Assembly: GCF_000003855.2 (NCBI RefSeq)
Contig: NW_003101676.1
Location: forward strand, 1,845,007 to 1,909,006
Source: Blastomyces gilchristii SLH14081
Taxonomy: Eukaryota > Ascomycota > Eurotiomycetes > Onygenales > Ajellomycetaceae
Length of the DNA: 64,000 nt
Reading direction: 5' to 3'
Both the position numbers and the translations under genes were made by a program. Of the stretch, positions 1 through 10,149 are shown in pieces. Below the pieces are notes generated by a model. The model was not told the DNA's origin. It was given only the letters and a program-made list of their open reading frames with translations, and made no database searches. Within the stretch, counting starts at the first letter, position 1. Every line of letters begins with the position of its first letter.

Positions 1-459
1 AATGATGTACATATCATATATAGTTAACTGATAAGAAGAAAACAGTTCATACAATTCTATTAACTGATATGAGAAGAATATTTCACATCTCTGATATAGA
101 AGAGTTAAATCTGCTTATGCATCAATAAGTAAAGAGAATGATTTGCAAGACCTTATCTGAAAGCATTCTGTATATCATACAGAACTCAGAAGCAGAGGAA
201 ATCAAGATAAAGAATTTACAGAAGAACAGATATATGAAGAAACTTCTGAAGAAGTATGAGAAGATCTTCTGAATAGATCTTTCACTGAAATTGTCACTGA
301 AATGAGGATTTGTACATGAGATTGACACAGAGGATATGAAATCAGTTAATCAGAATGTGTACCCTCTGTTGTAAATGTATCTTAAAGAACTGAAGTGTCA
401 GATCACAGACCTTCTAGAATATAATTTCATATAACTCTTATCAAGTGTGTGGGACTTTT

Positions 460-2760
460 CAGTTCTATTTATGAAAAAGATGAGTGAGAAGTGACAGATG
501 TGTATTGATTATTAAGCACTTAACAAGCTCATAATCAAGAATAAATATTCACTGTCATGAATTTAATAACAGTTGAATATGATTGAAAATACCTGATATC
601 TATCAAAGATCAATCTTCTCTCAGAATACTGACAGATCTGTGTAAATGAACTATCAGTACTGCAAACTGCATTTAATATACAATGAAGAAAGTTTGAATT
701 TCTGACAATGTTATTTAATCTGATAAATGCACTCATCATCTTTGAAATGATGATGAATACAATTCTTTATAAACAGAATAAAATCTCATGTCTTATATAT
801 CTAAATAATATTCTAGTCTTCTCAAACTTATATAATGAATATCTGAAGCATCTCAATGAAGTGCTTATAGCTCTGACAGAGCATAAGCTCTATATCAAAT
901 CAACAAAGTATGTGTTTGAAACAGAAGAGTAGAAGTTTATAGAACATGTAGTAAGTGATGACTGTATATACCTCATCTCAGAGAAATTGAATGTCATAGT
1001 GAATTAGCTACAGCTGAGAAATGTATATTATATATAATAGTTTCTTAAGTTAGTCTTATATTATTACAGATTTATCAAGAATTTTATATAAATAGCTGCA
1101 TCACTCTTAGATCTCTTAAGAGAAATGAATGCTAATCTGTGAAAGAAGAAGTTTTGATCAATTATCTGAAATATTATATGTGAAGAGGCTTTTCTCACAC
1201 TGAGAAAATGTATAACAACATTCTCAGTGCTTATTCAATCAGATTGTGATAAATCTTTCTACATTGAAACAGACATATCTGAATGAGCTATCAGAGACAC
1301 TCTTCTACAGATGAGTAAGAATAGCAAGCTACATCTGATGATGTACAATGATAGAAAACTATCAGATATCAAGCTCAATTACTCAGTGTATGAAAAGAAA
1401 TTACCAGTGATCAAGCATATGCTGATGTTATGAAATAGATATATTAACAACAGATATATAATAATAGTGATCATAAATCATGAAAGTCTTATCTATCTAT
1501 AATTGATAATAAAATCTTTTAAATACTTAGTACATTGAATCTTAGAGTTTCAAGCATATAATCTTTATATTAAATACTGAAAGAAATTGAATGCTGTGAT
1601 ATCTAATACAATCAGTCACAGACCTGATTTCATGAGTGAGAGTTCTGTGAACCAGATATAAGAGAAGTTTATATTAAATGTACTGAGAGAATGCAAGGAA
1701 TCAGAATGAGTGAATGCAATTTATTTAAAGAATGATAAGATGTTGAATAATAAGTATCTTATGAAAGTGATAGAAGAGATACTTTCAAACTTCAAACTGA
1801 GAAAATTGAAAAATAATGTTATGCTTTATCACAATCTAGAATATATGAAAGCTCTCTATCTAGAACATTCATTTAGATATGACTTGATGACTCGCATATA
1901 CAAGGAATTCAGTCACTTAGAAAGCCCTGAACTTATGAGTGTACTTGAACTAAGAGTATACTAGTCAAGCATGACTGAGAACAGTCAGATGTATACTCAT
2001 GAGTGTCTGAATTGTCAGGTTGCAAAAGAATCTAAGAAAGGGTTAGAATATGAGAAAGTATAATATCAGATGAAATGTATAATATAACTATTCAAATAAT
2101 GAGAGATGAATCTCATAGATATATTGTCATAAATGCTAAATGAAAATTATTGAATAATCACTGCTATTGACTACACTACTGACTGACCAGTTGTAAAAGC
2201 AGTTTCAGAGATGACAGAGAAGATAATGATAAAGTTTCTATATAATGAGATCTATGTCAATTATGAAATACCATGCAAGATTCTAACTGATAGTGATGCA
2301 AATCTCATAGAAGAAGTAGCAAGGCATTTTGTAAGCTAGTTACAGACAAGATATTGTAGAATAATGTCATATCATCTGTAGATAAATGAGAAGATGAAAT
2401 GCTTGAATGACATTCTGAACAATATGCTGATGAAATATTCAGTGAATAAGTCTATGAGATTATGAAATGAATATCTCAGTCAGATGCTATTAGTCACACG
2501 AATTCAGCAGTATGCAGTCTTCAAGTGTTCATCATTCTATCTATTATATGAACTGCATCCATGCATTCTGAAGAATGCTTTGAAAAAGATGAGAGAGAGA
2601 ACAGCAGTTGTGAATACAACAGTTATAAATACAGTAGAAACAGCAGTTATAGACACAGCAGTAGCAGTTGTGAACACAGTAGTCATGAACATGAAATCAA
2701 GATTGAAAGAGATCAGTCATGCATGTATAAAAGCTAATAAGTTACTTCTGAACTGAGCAA
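460..2760 (+). pseudogene. Degenerate gypsy pol of B1 (RT, RNase H, integrase)
   Basis: Broken Ty3/gypsy polyprotein. An RT segment near 465-560 reads like VLFMKKMSEK and CIDY.ALNKL. The catalytic box near 792-815 reads YLNN instead of YLDD, as expected from G-to-A change of both Asp codons. RNase H lies near 1235-1510. Integrase follows: a zinc-finger end CLNCQVAKES near 2010-2040, a core with AIDYTTD*PVVKAV and ILTDSDANL near 2160-2310, and a C-terminal part to about 2756 with an Ala/Val/Thr-rich run. Many stops stand where tryptophan is expected (TGG to TGA). Protease and gag lie outside the window. It cannot make enzyme. Confidence 0.85.
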
Positions 2761-3800
2761 TTCAATTGAAAAGAATACAAGACTTACTAGTTAAGAAAGT
2801 GAGTCTCAAGATGAGAATGTGAGTTCTCATACACTGAGAATTCTGAGAAGTCTCAATCTAGATGATTTAAGCTCTATAAAATACTTAAATTACATTCTCT
2901 GAGAATATATGCATTGAAGGAATCAGAGAGACAGATCTTATATAACTTAATAAATAATTCACATCTTATAAAAGTAAAGATATAAGATCTGAGCAGATTA
3001 TAATTATTCACAGTACTATTATCAGTGTTGAAAAAGAAGAGACTTATAATTGAAAAGTCTCATGAAGTAAGAGAAATTATAGATGCTTATAAATTAGATA
3101 ATTTCACTTATTCTGATCTTTTCACAATTATATGAAAAGAATGAAAAGAAATGAAGAAATCAGATGAATATTACACTTCAATAAGTGATAAGACTATAGT
3201 CAGTTGTATAATAACACATCACAGACAGTGAGTATAACACAGTAAAAAGTAGTCTCAGAGTGACAGACTTGTACATGAGTCAGATTGCAGAAGAAAAAGA
3301 AATTCAGAGTTGAATTTAACTGTTTACATCAGTTCAATTATAGAGATAATAGAGGATGAAGCATCTGAAACATCTGTAAATACATGAGATTAAGTTATCT
3401 TAATCTCTAGAGATGCTTAGAGATCAGATGAGATTAGTTTTAATGAGCTGTTTACTGTAGTAGTTTGAGCAGGTGAAGAGAGATAGTATAATATGTAAGA
3501 TAGAATTATAAGAGATGAAAGCTGCTGAATCTAGTCCCTGAATACTGTATTATATAGAGATTGTGTAAGAGTAGTGACTAGCAGACAAAGAAAAAGTGTA
3601 AGAAAAGAAAAGAGATAATGAATTAGTTATCAACTGTAAGAGTTGACTGTAAAAGACAAATATTATTATACATACTTCATTCATTTTTATACATCACATA
3701 TTTAATCTATTTTCAACATTATATCATCTGAAAAACATCAAAAATAAAGAAAATCTCAAAACTCAAGATCTGTAAGAAATTTAAGAACTGTAAGTCACTC

Positions 3801-4470
3801 TTATAACAATACTGTATATATCTCTGATATCTCTATCACTCTGTATACAACATTAATGTCATTGATTGCAAGATTGACTGAAATGCCAATATAGAAATAT
3901 GTATACATGTGTGTAGAAAAATTGAAGAAGAGTATGAAACCTGCAGAATCAGAAGTCAAGACAGAAGAGATAGAGACAGAAGAAATAGAAGAAGAAGAGA
4001 ATGCAGAATTAGATAAATAACAGCAGAAGTCATCTGAGACTGAATACTTATAATCTGATGTATGCACAACCTTTCTCACAGAGAAGGAAGAGAAAGTGAC
4101 AGAAGAAGCTTAAGAATGAGAGAGAGTAGTCTCAGTAATGTAGTCATCTTCAATTAGAAAAGTCTCTGATACTGAAGTAACTAAGAATCATTATTAGTGT
4201 ATAAAAACTGCAAAATCAGAGATGAGAATAGTTACTGAATGAACATCTACTGATCTTAGAGTTGTACACATAATTACAACATGCATAAGGCTCCTCAGAA
4301 AGAGAGAGAGAGATATAAGAGAATGCAGAAAGCAGAATACAGTGTGTGAATGATTCATTCTCACAATGACATCTCAGACAAGGCATATAAGCCTCATGTC
4401 TGTGAGTATAAAAGAGTACAACATCTGTGTTTCTGTTTCTGAAAACATGAATATCTTTCATCTGCATCAT
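3801..4470 (-). pseudogene. Antisense cysteine-rich and Ser-rich frames in B1
   Basis: Two minus-strand open stretches (4470-4216 and 4079-3801), antisense to pol. The first begins MMQMKDIHVF and carries clustered Cys/His residues: HRHEAYMPCLRCHCENES, then a THC, then ACC and SRCSF. This resembles the small Cys clusters common in fungal repeat-encoded proteins. The second is Ser-rich and ends in a stretch shared with B2 (VNLAINDINVVYR). Copy B2 has the counterpart at 31001-31711, shifted in frame at one point. Either this is an antisense gene carried by the element or a composition-driven open frame. No family could be named. Confidence 0.4.
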
Positions 4471-4918
4471 GAAGTCAGATGACAGATGTCAAAGAATAGA
4501 CTGATATAAATCTATTATTTCAAAGAAATTTATCAGAGCAGATATATCTGCAATATTGAATTTAATAATTATGAAAAGTTTCTTAGTATATGTTAATATC
4601 ATGACTTTATGTATAATAAAACTTATAATGATTTTCTCTAAGAATAGAAAAATCAGTGTCAGAAAGAAAAGATGAAAAAGAAAAAGACTTATAATTTTAA
4701 TACTGTTGAGAGAGGGAATGATTCTCTGATATAAATGAATGATTATCTTATCATAAATATTTAAAATGAATATAATAATCAGTATCTGTGACTGAGCTTC
4801 AGATAGTTGTGTTATATACAGTCTTTGTACAATAAATCATTTTAGAGATTAATAAGAAGAATAAGAGTGTACATACTGAGAAATGTAATTCATCAAGTCT
4901 ATATAATATCTTCTTGAA

Positions 4919-5122
4919 ATGAGAAGAGCTGGTAATGAAAGCAGAAGTAATAGTAGAGACAGAGAGAGCAGAAGTAGTAGAAGTGAGAATTGTGAGAACA
5001 GAAATAGTGAAAGTAAGAGAACTGAAAACAGAGATAAGAGTAGAAGATTGAGAGAGAGTGATAGAGAAAGAAATAGCAGTAGAAGAGATAGAAAGAAATA
5101 TAGAAGACCTGATCATATATAA
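4919..5122 (+). other. Short Arg/Ser-rich sense frame in gypsy B1
   Basis: A 67-codon ATG-started frame in the sense direction of the element, downstream of pol. The product would be almost wholly Arg, Ser, Glu, Asp and Asn (RESRSSRS, RDRKKYRRPDHI), like an RS domain. The same frame with the same ATG is open in B2 (minus strand, 30552-30358). A third copy in B3 (about 53000-53180) is also open but has lost its ATG. Purine-only codons rarely become stops through RIP, so openness alone is weak evidence of coding. No function is claimed. Confidence 0.35.
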
Positions 5123-5797
5123 TATAAATAATTTCTTCATTATCACATGCTTCAAGTTTTCAATCAATGATTCAATATTGAGATGTTCACTATTATTAGC
5201 AGATATGAATCTGTCAACATGTGAAGATTCTATATGAATAAAAACAAATATCAGCATCTGTGTCTATGTAAAATCATGTCAGAAAACATGATCAGAAGCT
5301 TGCTGAGAAGAAAAATGATTGAGAATATATGAGAAGATAAAGAAGATATGTCATTTATAATAATATATTCTAATAATTATTAGAAGAAAACAAGTTCTGA
5401 TCATGTTTCACAATGTGTTATACTTACTGCTAATAAACTATCTGATATAGACACTATGATAACACTTATTGTGAGAATGAGAGATCATTGTCAGAAATAT
5501 GTATAATATAATAGATGAACTGATAGAAGATGTTGAACAGAAGAAGAAGAGATAGAAATCTTAAATAAGATGATAATGTTTAATGATGATGATAATAAAG
5601 AAGATGATTGAAGAATGAAAAAAGTGAGTAAATAAGTAATATAATATAGTAAAAGTTTCTTTATAAGAATGTATGCAGAATGCTAGCTGAATCTGAAATA
5701 GACTACACTATCACAAGTGCTAGTGACACGCTAATCTGCATGAAGCTAGAGTGTATGTCATGATCATATGAGTGTGACTGAATCTGATGAGAAAGAA

Positions 5798-5983
5798 TGT
5801 GATTCAGAAGAACATATAATCACTGAATAATAACACAGCTGCTTCTGAACATGCTTATGCTTCTGATATTACTTACAAATGTAAAAGAGGTTATAGCAGC
5901 CACTAATTAATTTAGCATACTGTATATAAGAAGCCGGCGTACGCCTGTAATTATACGCTGGCTTAAGCAATCTTTGAATCACA
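5798..5983 (+). repeat. 3' LTR of gypsy B1 (186 bp)
   Basis: Begins TGTGATTCAGAAGAAC and ends GAATCACA. It is the reverse complement of the LTRs of B2 at 29142-29308 and 38131-38297. It is 19 bp longer than those because of a small duplication near a repeated GCTTCTG motif. The preceding TGATGAGAAAGAA is a plausible polypurine tract. Confidence 0.88.
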
Positions 5984-6487
5984 ATTAGTTAACAGACTGA
6001 TGATATCTTCATCTATACTTAGTTTTATAAGTATCTTCAATCTTTATAATGAATAGAGAGTGAGATTAGAAGTATTAAAATATGTAGAAGTATCTAGATA
6101 TTTCTTCAGTACTTATATCAGATTTATATCTGATTCAGTTAGTGTTAAAATTGTCTGTACAGAGGTTTGTATTGAGATATTTATTAAATTTTCTTATATT
6201 AATATTGTTGAGTTACATGCATATCAGCTATCTATTACTATTGTAGTTTCAATATTATTTAAACTCACTGTGATACTGTATCTATGCTTGCATTTAAGAG
6301 TTCTCTTATATTATCAGTAGATATAGCTGTATTATTCATTAAATATGTGATATCTATGAAATTGAAAGAAATATAATTTTATAAATATTTTATATATCTA
6401 AGATATTAGAACTCTTAGATCTTTCACTGATATTCTCTTATAGAATCTTATTACAGAGCTAGAATAACTAATAAGCAAGCTTCTATC

Positions 6488-6993
6488 TAGACTGACTGTG
6501 TGACCGTGTCTGAGACCAGAACTAGAATATTTGATGATCTCATTATCAATTTAACTGATTTCATTACACTGTTTTAACATTAGATAGTAGTCTTATACTG
6601 TCTCAGTGAGACTTACTGTCTACTCTTATCACATTTTTCAAATAAGATCATGATTTCCACTTCTCAATTTAAATTATTTTTATTGCTTTAAATGACTTTA
6701 AATCTCATTTGAGTATTATCAAAAAGCATTACTTTTTAAAAAATTAAAAATAGTCTAAAAAAAACCTTAAAATGTCTAAAAATAGTAACTTTATGCTAAG
6801 AATGAAACTAAATGAGATCAAATAGAATTACTTTCTTATTTTTTCTAAGTCATAGTCTCATTTTGAGATCTGATATATAGTTACTTTGCATGTTTTTTTA
6901 ATGATTAGTCTCAGCAGAATTCATATCAAGAAATGTATAAGACTAGATCAAATGAAACTAAATGTGAAATTCATGATCTCAGCAGTCAGTCTA
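6488..6993 (+). mobile_element. hAT-like MITE, copy C1 (506 bp)
   Basis: Starts TAGACTGACTG and ends CAGTCAGTCTA, with an exact 8-bp TSD CTTCTATC at 6480-6487 and 6994-7001. No coding capacity is seen. An 8-bp duplication and short terminal inverted repeats (TIRs) of about 11 bp fit the hAT superfamily. It is inserted in gypsy A6, so it is younger than that copy. Confidence 0.92.
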
Positions 6994-7145
6994 CTTCTAT
7001 CTGAGAACTCAGTGTTTATTTAACTGATTAAGACTCAGTGTCTGCTTAACTAATTATTATTTCTCTATTTTCTATACATTATTATATATTCAGATATCTC
7101 AGTGAGTAATTATTTTTAATAAGAAGATAATAAACATTTTTCTAA

Positions 7146-7422
7146 TATAAAAGACCTATACTGAATAGATCAGTATAATATTTATAGATCTTATATAACA
7201 AAAGAAAAGAAAAGAGAAAGTGTAGAAATCAGTGATCAGAGTGAATATTTATACACATACATAGTAATGTACATAGTAAAGCTTCAGAGTGAAAGAATAG
7301 AAATTCTATAAGTCTTTCAGCTGAGAATCAGTGACTGAGAATTGAAGCTTTCAGCGGAAATGCGGGAATCTATGAAGTGTAATGAAATAGTCTATATAAT
7401 TGATCAGGCGCAGCCCGTCATA
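7146..7422 (-). repeat. 5' LTR of gypsy A6 (277 bp)
   Basis: Minus-strand LTR. The plus-strand text runs from TATAAAAGACC (mutated TGTAAGAGGCC) to GCAGCCCGTCATA (mutated ...CACA). It contains the block AATAGTCTATATAATTGATC shared by all family A LTRs. Confidence 0.85.
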
Positions 7423-7523
7423 TTTTTATAGCTTTTAATCACTCTTAGCTACTCTTACTCACTCACTACTCTTCTTTTTAGAAAGATGGAAAAAGAGCTG
7501 TTTTTAACACTTCACTTTGTCAG

Positions 7524-7735
7524 TTTTATTATTCTTCTTCAATTATAGATGTATATAGTCAGAGACTATAACATGAAAGTTCTCAGACTTTTTCTAGTAC
7601 TTATTTAACTAATTAATATATATTAATCAATGTCAGATATATAAAATGAGAGAATTTCAGCTCAGAATATAAAAACTTCTTACAAATTACAATATTTTTA
7701 ACATTTTGATAACTTGAATCATTTTTTCCAGATAT
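7524..7735 (-). mobile_element. LINE 3'-end remnant
   Basis: The sequence after the TTATTATT tail (TTCAATTATAGATGTATATAG, then CAGAGACTATAACAT and later ATTTCAGCTCAGAATATAA) matches the 3' end of the LINE copies at 43390 and 57991, read on the minus strand. Only about 200 bp are recognisable and it is strongly mutated. TSDs were not resolved. Confidence 0.75.
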
Positions 7736-7946
7736 AATAAATAAAAGAAAACAGTTTTAAAAATCTACAGAACAAGATATCTGCAGTTTATACTTTAAAC
7801 TATATACATATTTTAACACTTTATATAACTGATTATCATTTCTGTTCTCTCAGATCTGTTTCAGAGATTATCATTCTCTCAGAGAGCTGCTGCTCAGCTA
7901 GCTTTCATAACTAGTTTATTTATTATTTTACACCTCGCTCGATAAA

Positions 7947-8198
7947 ATGGTCGAGAAACCCGTCCGTCCCAAACGCCGGAGATCTGAGTCTCCGGCAAAT
8001 GCCATAAGGGCCACTGACAGAGAATATTGGAAAAGGCGGCTAGCAGAGCATAATGCATAGCAAGAGCGGCGTTCTCTCATGACCCCGGAAGAAATCGCCA
8101 CAGAGAATGGATTGCAATTACAACGCGAGCTCGCGGCTCACCTGGAGCTCATATTATTCGGGGGTTTTTGTATATTTAAAACACTAATGTACACCTAA
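7947..8198 (+). pseudogene. Small broken reading frame in G+C-richer island
   Basis: An ATG-started frame of 83 codons with a single internal TAG at 8058-8060 that could be a mutated CAG or CAA. The N-terminus is basic (MVEKPVRPKRRRSES) and continues through REYWKRRLAEHNA; the part after the stop reads TPEEIATENGLQLQRELAAH. Codon use is unlike the AT-rich neighbours. I do not recognise the family. It could be a fragment of a host gene or of a transposon. About 160 bp of similar composition without features follow, to 8361. Confidence 0.4.
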
Positions 8199-8363
8199 AT
8201 AATACGCTAATTGTGTCCTCGCGGTTGCGGCCAGAGGTAATAAAAGGTGGGTCCACGGTTACGCCGTATGACCGACCCATGCCGTTCTACGCGCTAAAAA
8301 GAGGAATGGCACAAGCATTGCCAATATGGTTACTAGGCAGATCTTGGCTAAATCACTAACATA

Positions 8364-8451
8364 ATCAACCACCTAACACTTGTTTCCACCTAACGCTCGC
8401 CTTTGTAAATCAATTACAATCAACTTTAAATGTTAATATCTCAATAAATAT
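8364..8451 (+). repeat. Left TIR of mariner-like element
   Basis: Matches the reverse complement of 21169-21257 over about 88 bp, with a handful of transitions. It contains TTTCCACCTAACGCTCGCC and AAATCAATTACAATCAACTT. Confidence 0.9.
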
Positions 8452-8933
8452 TCATTATTTTAATTTTTTAATTTGTAATCTATAAATATCAAGACTTATA
8501 GTATAATATAATTTAAAATTATTATAATATAGTTAAAATTGATTAAAATATAGATTCAATTAGAAAATAAAATACAGTATAATAAAATATATAATAAAAT
8601 ATATAATATTTTATTATAAATTAAGAAATATGTATTATATATTATTGAAAATAATAATTCTTATATAAATATATTATAATTTAATAAATATTAAATTATT
8701 TTACATAAGAATTCTATATTTTAATTTTTAAGAATTTTTTTATTTTTTTATTATAATTTTTTTTATAAATTACAAGTAAAATATTGAAAACTCTTGAAAT
8801 TTTAAATTTTGAAAAATAATTTATTAAATATAAATATATTTAAATAATTTAATATAATAATTTATTTAAATTACAATTTTAAAGTATAAATAATACACAG
8901 TTATTATAAAAATAGTATTTTAAAATATAAAAT

Positions 8934-9226
8934 TGTAAGAAGTCTATACTAAATAGATTAGTATAATATTTATAGATCTCATATAACAAAGTGAAAAACA
9001 TTAAAGAAGAAAAAGAAAGAGAAAGTATAAGAATCAGTGATTAAAGTGAATATTTATATATATATATAATATATATGCAGTGAAGCTTCAGAGTGAGAGA
9101 ATAGAATTTCTATGAGTTTTTCAGCTGAGAATAAGTGATTGAGAATGACTGAAAATCAGGGCTTTCAGTGAAATCTATGAAGTGTAAAGAAATAGTCTAT
9201 ATAATAATCAGATATAGTCTGTCACA
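8934..9226 (-). repeat. 3' LTR of gypsy A0 (293 bp)
   Basis: Plus-strand text TGTAAGAAGTC ... CTGTCACA. Pairs with 20571-20863, of identical length. Confidence 0.9.
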
Positions 9227-9340
9227 TTAGTTTCTCTCTTCTCTGATTATGCATAGTTCTCATTGATTAAGAGCCACAGTCTCAGATAACACAGAACTTA
9301 AAGTTCAGGTCAGATAATTATAGCTGACTTATTTTATAAG

Positions 9341-9654
9341 TGTGGCGGGCTGCGCCCGATCAATCATATAGACTATTCCGTACACTCCATAGATTCCTAC
9401 CGCCCCATTCCCGATCGCTGATTCTTGGCTGCCACGAACGTGTATGTTCTGATCGCTGATCCTCAGCTGCTACAAACATGTGTATATTCTTCCACTCTGA
9501 AGCACCACTGCATACATCATCACATACATATATAAATATTCACTTCAATTGCTGATTCTCACACTTTCTCTTTCTTTTCTTCTCTAACATTTTTCTCTTT
9601 GTTATATAAGACCTATCAATATAATACTGATCTATTCAGTGTAGACCTCTTATA
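9341..9654 (+). repeat. 5' LTR of gypsy A1 (314 bp)
   Basis: TGTGGCGGGCTGCGCCCGAT ... GACCTCTTATA. The outer 130 bp keep a high G+C content while the inner half is mutated. A degenerate 40-bp unit (GATCGCTGATTCTTGGC / GATCGCTGATCCTCAGC) is present twice in tandem. TATATAAG near 9603 is a candidate TATA element. Confidence 0.92.
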
Positions 9655-10149
9655 CTAGAAAAACATTCATTGTCTTCTTATTAGAAATGATTATTCATTG
9701 AGAGATATCTGAATGTGTAACAATGTGTAAGAAAAGAGAAACAATCAGTTAAAGTGAACACTGAGTTCTCAGATAGAAGCTTACTCATCAGTCACTCTGA
9801 CTCTGTAACAAGATCTTATGAAGAGAGTAAGATTTTATAAGAGAATATCAGTGAAAGATCTGAGAGTTCTGACACTTAGATGTATGAGATATTCATATAA
9901 TTATATATCTGATAATCAATAATCATGTCTAACAATAATATGAGAGAACTCTTGAATATAAGCATAGAAGTGATATCACAGTAACTCTAAGTAATGTTAA
10001 AATTACAACAGTAATAAATAGCTGATATACATGTAACTTAACAACATCAATATGAAGAGATTCAATGATTATTATAATAAAGAACTCAGATAATTTCAAC
10101 ATCTACAGAATTAAATACAAAAATGCTGAAAGAATGCTTAGATACTTCT

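Larger units (their letters stand above)
2761..5797 (+). other. Post-pol 3' region of gypsy B1
   Basis: About 3 kb between the integrase end and the 3' LTR, much longer than in typical fungal gypsy elements. It has no similarity to pol that I can see. It holds a short purine-rich sense frame (4919-5122) and several frames on the opposite strand (4470-4216, 4079-3801, 5257-4799) that recur in copy B2. This may be a captured sequence or an accessory gene region. The function is unknown. Confidence 0.6.
1..5983 (+). mobile_element. Ty3/gypsy retrotransposon family B, copy B1 (3' part)
   Basis: The element runs off the left edge of the window. Its pol remnants read on the plus strand (RT, RNase H, integrase), followed by about 3 kb with no pol similarity and a 3' LTR. 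The same sequence occurs inverted in the complete copy B2 at 29142-38297, which defines the family. The element is heavily mutated, with stops in every pol frame, so it is dead. It sits inside gypsy A6: gag sequence of A6 resumes directly after the LTR. Confidence 0.9.
5984..7422 (-). mobile_element. Ty3/gypsy family A, copy A6 (5' fragment)
   Basis: Minus-strand gypsy A element, cut on its left by insertion of B1. It keeps part of gag and leader (5984-7145) and its 5' LTR (7146-7422). The segment starting GATGATATCTTCATC is matched almost base for base in A0 near 19968. It is interrupted by MITE C1. The rest of the element lies beyond B1, outside the window. Confidence 0.85.

Noticed and set aside
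1..2760. Alternative genetic code with TGA read as tryptophan
   Set aside because: Many pol Trp positions read TGA, but TAA and TAG also break the same frames, the Pal1-like gene uses TGG for Trp, and copy comparison shows G-to-A mutation. A mutation bias explains it.
4799..5257. 152-codon minus-strand frame as a real gene of gypsy B1
   Set aside because: Mostly Ser/Thr/Ile low complexity opposite a purine-rich tract. The B2 counterpart has no ATG at its start. Noted only as part of the antisense region.
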